The notes below the pieces were generated by a model. It searched no databases. It was not told the DNA's origin and saw only the letters and a program-made list of their open reading frames with translations. Source: Oscillospiraceae bacterium (GTDB taxonomy: Bacteria; Bacillota; Clostridia; Oscillospirales; JAAYOS01). Taken from it: a stretch of DNA of 64,000 nt. The DNA lies in the NCBI GenBank assembly GCA_031264245.1, contig JAISEG010000002.1:124001-188000 (forward strand), in the 5' to 3' direction. Position 1 is the first letter of the stretch, and each line of letters begins with the position of its first letter. Shown one piece after another: positions 61,139 to 64,000 of the stretch. The position numbers and the translations under genes were made by a program.

Positions 61139-61702
61139 TTATTGTCTTTTTTTAAGAAGAAAGTTATATGCTTCTATTGTGTCCGGATGAATGACCGACA
61201 TTCTTCCGCACAGCTCCCTTATTGCCGACGCCGCCGCCAGCAGGATAGCGTAATCAATGTCGCTGTATGCGGCTAAACGTATTTTGTCCACTCCGTCAAA
61301 GCTCCTGGTCTCCTCGATGACGTCCGCGACGTATATAATCTTCTCAAGCAGGGACATATCCGCCCTGCCCGTGGTGTGCCACCTGATTGCTCCCGCAACC
61401 TCCCCGGGAACCGAAAATTCCCGCCTGCCGAGCTCCGCCGCGGTGATCGCGTGAAGGACGGAGGGACTGTCGGTATCGGAAGATTTTGTAATTATACCAT
61501 ATTGTTTACATAATTTCAACTGTTCCGCGGTTCCCAGTTTCTTTGTGCTGTCGTGCAGCAGAGCCGCCGCCTCCGCCTTAAGCGTATCCGCTCCCCAGCG
61601 TTCGGCGAGCCGTATGGCTTCCCGCGCACAGCCCGCGACATGCGCACGCCTTTTCTCACCCGCAAGCGCGGGAGCCTTTTCCCGAATCAGCTCAATATCC
61701 AA
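61139..61702 (-). CDS. yqeK: YqeK-type HD hydrolase (Ap4A symmetrical hydrolase)
   Basis: Hydrolyses diadenosine tetraphosphate to ADP. The 187-residue protein has HVAGCAREAIRLAERWG, the HD pair LLHDSTKK, and the later VLHAITAAELGRREF, WHTTGRADMSLLEKIIYVADVIEETRSFDGVD. It follows nadD, as in Bacillus. Confidence 0.95.
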   Translation of the reverse strand: MDIELIREKAPALAGEKRRAHVAGCAREAIRLAERWGADTLKAEAAALLHDSTKKLGTAEQLKLCKQYGIITKSSDTDSPSVLHAITAAELGRREFSVPGEVAGAIRWHTTGRADMSLLEKIIYVADVIEETRSFDGVDKIRLAAYSDIDYAILLAAASAIRELCGRMSVIHPDTIEAYNFLLKKRQ

Positions 61703-61759
61703 AGCAAGCTTCCTTTCAACCTCCGCAGGGCTTAGACGGCATGTCAGACCGTCAGACCC

Positions 61760-62380
61760 CTACAACCTGCTATACAGCCCGTTTTTCACAATGTATTCAC
61801 CTACCTGCGGCTGCAAGTACTTGCTTTCCGCGCCGCCGCGGATAAGCTCCCTCAGCTCGCTCGAGGATATGTCTATGACAGGGTTCTTTAAAACCTGACA
61901 GCTCGCGCCGTACCTCTCCGCCAGGAAATCCGCCTGCCGGTGGAGCGCCTCCGCCTGCTCCAGCTTCCTTGACAGGGCGCACAGCCCCGCCAGAGAGAAT
62001 ATTACCTCGGCGTCCTTCCACATGTGTACGCTTTCGAACATGTCCGCCCCCATTATAAGGGTGAGCAGCGCATCGGGATACAGGTCGTGCAGCTCCCAAA
62101 GGGTGTCCGCCGTGTAGCTCGCCCCCCGGCGCGCGATTTCGATCCCGCTCACCTCGGCAAATTTAACCTCGGAAAACGCCAGCCTTGCCATTTCGAGCCG
62201 CTGAGCCGCCGTCGCCGAGCCGTCCGAAAGCTCCTTGTGCGGAGGGACCGACGCGGGTATCACCAGTACCCGGTCGAGCTTCAGCTCCCTTTTCACCTCC
62301 TGCACAGCTATCACATGCCCCAGGTGCGGCGGGTCGAAGGTTCCCCCGTATATGCCGATTTTCTCGTACTCTCTGCCCAT
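61760..62380 (-). CDS. nadD: Nicotinate-nucleotide adenylyltransferase
   Basis: Makes deamido-NAD from nicotinate mononucleotide and ATP. The 206-residue protein has GIYGGTFDPPHLGHVIAVQEV with the (H/T)xGH motif, VIPASVPPHKE, TLIMGADMFESVHMWKDAEVIF and the C-terminal ISSSELRELI for the phosphate. Its ATG directly follows the yhbY stop (TGAATG), so translation is coupled. Confidence 0.96.
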   Translation of the reverse strand: MGREYEKIGIYGGTFDPPHLGHVIAVQEVKRELKLDRVLVIPASVPPHKELSDGSATAAQRLEMARLAFSEVKFAEVSGIEIARRGASYTADTLWELHDLYPDALLTLIMGADMFESVHMWKDAEVIFSLAGLCALSRKLEQAEALHRQADFLAERYGASCQVLKNPVIDISSSELRELIRGGAESKYLQPQVGEYIVKNGLYSRL

Positions 62381-62674
62381 TCACTTGCGCCCTTTTATCA
62401 GCGGGTTCTTCGGGTCGGGACGATAAAGCACAAACCTGCTGCCTATGACCTGCACAGGGTCGCTTTCCGTCGCCTCCGCCAAGATAACCGCCGCTTCTCT
62501 GGCTGAGTACTGCGAATTTTCAAGCACGCGGAACTTCACTAGCTGCCGCGCCGTCAGCGCGTCGTCCACAAGCTTGATTATGTCGCGGTCGATTTCGCCC
62601 TTTCCTATCTGCCCGATAGTGTCTATGGGGTTTGCTATGGCGCGCAGCTCGGCGCGTTCCTTTGACGTCAGCAT
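62381..62674 (-). CDS. yhbY: YhbY CRM-domain RNA-binding protein
   Basis: A 97-residue single CRM domain that associates with pre-50S particles. It has LTSKERAELRAIANPI, the loop IGKGEIDRDIIKLVDDAL and VQVIGSRFVLYRP. GAAAGGATTTACAG places the start at 62672-62674. Confidence 0.94.
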   Translation of the reverse strand: MLTSKERAELRAIANPIDTIGQIGKGEIDRDIIKLVDDALTARQLVKFRVLENSQYSAREAAVILAEATESDPVQVIGSRFVLYRPDPKNPLIKGRK

Positions 62675-62715
62675 TCTGTAAATCCTTTCATGCGGGAGCA
62701 ATATTGCCGCGCTTA

Positions 62716-63303
62716 TCACAGCTTTTTCGCAAATTCCTCTATTGCCCTCGCCCTGTGCGATATTTTATTTTTTTCCTCCGGCGATATCTCCGCCATAGTG
62801 CGCCCAAGCGAGGCTGCGATGAATACAGGGTCGTACCCAAAGCCGCCATCCCCGGACGGCGCCTCGGCTATTTCGCCCTCGCAGCTCCCTTCGGCGGTTA
62901 TTACCCTGCCGCTCACCGGGTCCACACACGCGATACAGCTTACAAACCGGGCGGAGCGGTTTTTGACCCCCGCCATGTTTTTAAGCAGCAGCTCATACCG
63001 CTGCCTGTCGCTTTTGCAGCTGTCCCCGCCGTACCTCGCGGAGTACACCCCCGGCTCGCCGCCCAGCGCGTCCACCACAAGCCCCGAATCGTCGGAAATT
63101 GCGGGCATACCGCTGAATTCGGCGATACGCCGCGCCTTGATAAGCGCGTTTTCCTCAAAGGTTGAGCCGGTCTCCTCAATTTCCCCGGAAAATCCGATAT
63201 CCTCCAGGCTCAGCAGCTCAAACCCCTTTTCCCCGAGTATATACTTCATTTCCTCAAGCTTTTTCCTGTTGTTCGACGCGATGACCGCCTTCGCCTTCTC
63301 CAT
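62716..63303 (-). CDS. rdgB: Non-canonical purine NTP pyrophosphatase (RdgB/HAM1)
   Basis: Removes dITP, ITP and XTP from the nucleotide pool. The 195-residue protein has VIASNNRKKLEEMK, TFEENALIKARRIAEFSGMPAISDDSGLVVDALGGEPGVYSARY, FGYDPVF and the end SHRARAIEEF. It lies 37 bases after ftsY. Confidence 0.96.
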   Translation of the reverse strand: MEKAKAVIASNNRKKLEEMKYILGEKGFELLSLEDIGFSGEIEETGSTFEENALIKARRIAEFSGMPAISDDSGLVVDALGGEPGVYSARYGGDSCKSDRQRYELLLKNMAGVKNRSARFVSCIACVDPVSGRVITAEGSCEGEIAEAPSGDGGFGYDPVFIAASLGRTMAEISPEEKNKISHRARAIEEFAKKL

Positions 63304-63340
63304 CAGCGTTTATCCTTTCCAAAGATATCAGAACGAGTTC

Positions 63341-64000
63341 TCATAGCAGCGCTTCTATAAAGCTCTTCGCCTCGAACGGCGTCAAATCGTCAACCTTCTC
63401 GCCCACACCGATAAATTTCACGGGTATTCCCAGCGTGTCGGCTATGGCGATGACTATGCCGCCCTTCGCCGTCCCGTCAAGCTTTGTCAGCACAACCCCG
63501 CTCACGTTTGCCGCTTCCTTAAACTGCGCCGCCTGCATAAGCCCGTTTTGCCCGGTGGTCGCGTCTATCACAAGCAGGGTCTCGCGGGAACAGCCGGGAA
63601 GCTCCCTGTCGATTATCCTGCTTATCTTGCTAAGCTCGTTCATCAAATTTTGCTTGTTGTGCAGGCGTCCCGCCGTGTCGCATATCACAACGTCGCAGCC
63701 CCTGGCCTTTGCGGCGGCGCAGGCGTCGTACACGACTGCCGCCGGGTCGGAGCCCTCGTTCTGCCGGACGATCTGAACCCCGCTTCTCCCCGCCCATATC
63801 TCCAGCTGGTCGGCGGCGGCGGCGCGGAAGGTGTCCGCGGCGCAGAGCAGCACCTTTTTCCCCTCCCCCGCGTACAGTGACGCCAGCTTTCCTATCGTCG
63901 TCGTCTTTCCCACTCCGTTCACCCCGATCACCAGAATGACCGACGGTCGGGTGTCCAGCCTCACCTCCGGCTCCCCGTTTTCAAGGAAGCCCCGGAGGAT
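63341..64000 (-). CDS. ftsY: Signal recognition particle receptor FtsY (N-terminus cut by window)
   Basis: SRP receptor GTPase that targets proteins to the membrane. The visible 220 residues are the G domain: P-loop GVNGVGKTTTIGKLA, DTFRAAAADQLE, CDTAGRLHNKQNLMNEL, TKLDGTAKGG and the C-terminal FIGVGEKVDDLTPFEAKSFIEALL. The frame is open to base 64000, so the N domain is outside the window. Confidence 0.96.
   Translation of the reverse strand: MLRGFLENGEPEVRLDTRPSVILVIGVNGVGKTTTIGKLASLYAGEGKKVLLCAADTFRAAAADQLEIWAGRSGVQIVRQNEGSDPAAVVYDACAAAKARGCDVVICDTAGRLHNKQNLMNELSKISRIIDRELPGCSRETLLVIDATTGQNGLMQAAQFKEAANVSGVVLTKLDGTAKGGIVIAIADTLGIPVKFIGVGEKVDDLTPFEAKSFIEALL

Overview
The window looks like a chromosomal segment of a spore-forming, anaerobic Firmicute of the class Clostridia, probably near Oscillospiraceae/Ruminococcaceae. 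The evidence is the gene neighbourhoods (ftsY-rdgB-yhbY-nadD-yqeK-LCP-rsfS-leuS; lepB-rbgA-rnhB-thrC; comEC-holA-toprim-smpB-ssrA; yqeG-TIM barrel-M24 peptidase-efp), a DUF3787-type spore surface protein, BclA-like collagen proteins, a DUF1540 protein, a CD1247-like protein, strong AGGAGG/AAAGGA ribosome binding sites and fairly high GC in coding DNA. The species is an inference. No tRNA, rRNA, CRISPR array, complete insertion sequence or integrase was seen; the only RNA gene is ssrA.

Layout. 1-2.5 kb: trigger factor (cut by the window edge), a metallophosphoesterase and a DUF1540 protein. 2.5-6.5 kb (minus strand): lepB, rbgA, an RNase HII-YraN fusion and thrC. 6.9-15.9 kb (plus strand): alaS, hinT, comEC, holA, a toprim protein, smpB, a cyclophilin lipoprotein and the tmRNA gene. 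smpB and ssrA, the two trans-translation partners, lie close together. 16-22.6 kb (plus strand): an accessory module made of a BTAD/AAA regulator, two paralogous creatininase-family proteins, a solute-binding lipoprotein between them and a mutarotase-like protein, with no permease. 22.6-35.6 kb (minus strand): a small membrane protein, ppk1 and ppx, then an S-layer-anchored protein with a cohesin-like domain, a 2.1-kilo-residue secreted double phosphoesterase ending in a dockerin, and a YibE/F membrane protein. 35.9-44.4 kb (minus strand): recQ, a D-lactate dehydrogenase-like protein, a RAYT (REP-associated tyrosine transposase), a VOC protein, an HD protein, a large protein that looks like a catalytically degenerate P-type ATPase, and rlmB. 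44.7-48.9 kb (plus strand): a small spore-surface protein, a GT-C glycosyltransferase and an aconitase-family hydratase. 49-52.8 kb (minus strand): a CD1247-like protein, efp, an M24 peptidase, a TIM-barrel endonuclease-IV-like protein and yqeG. 53-56 kb: a GH18-like protein and two collagen-like proteins. 56.4-64 kb (minus strand): rpsU, leuS, rsfS, an LCP protein, yqeK, nadD, yhbY, rdgB and ftsY (cut by the window edge).

The most interesting items are (i) the neighbouring SLH-cohesin and dockerin-phosphoesterase genes, which suggest a small cell-surface phosphoesterase complex built like a cellulosome and placed beside polyphosphate genes; (ii) the pseudo-P-type ATPase; (iii) the regulator-creatininase-binding protein module, whose first structural gene has its Shine-Dalgarno inside an intrinsic terminator; (iv) a RAYT gene with a pair of inverted REP-like palindromes inside its own reading frame; and (v) many long perfect palindromes between genes, including a composite repeat present at both 44.5 kb and 56 kb.
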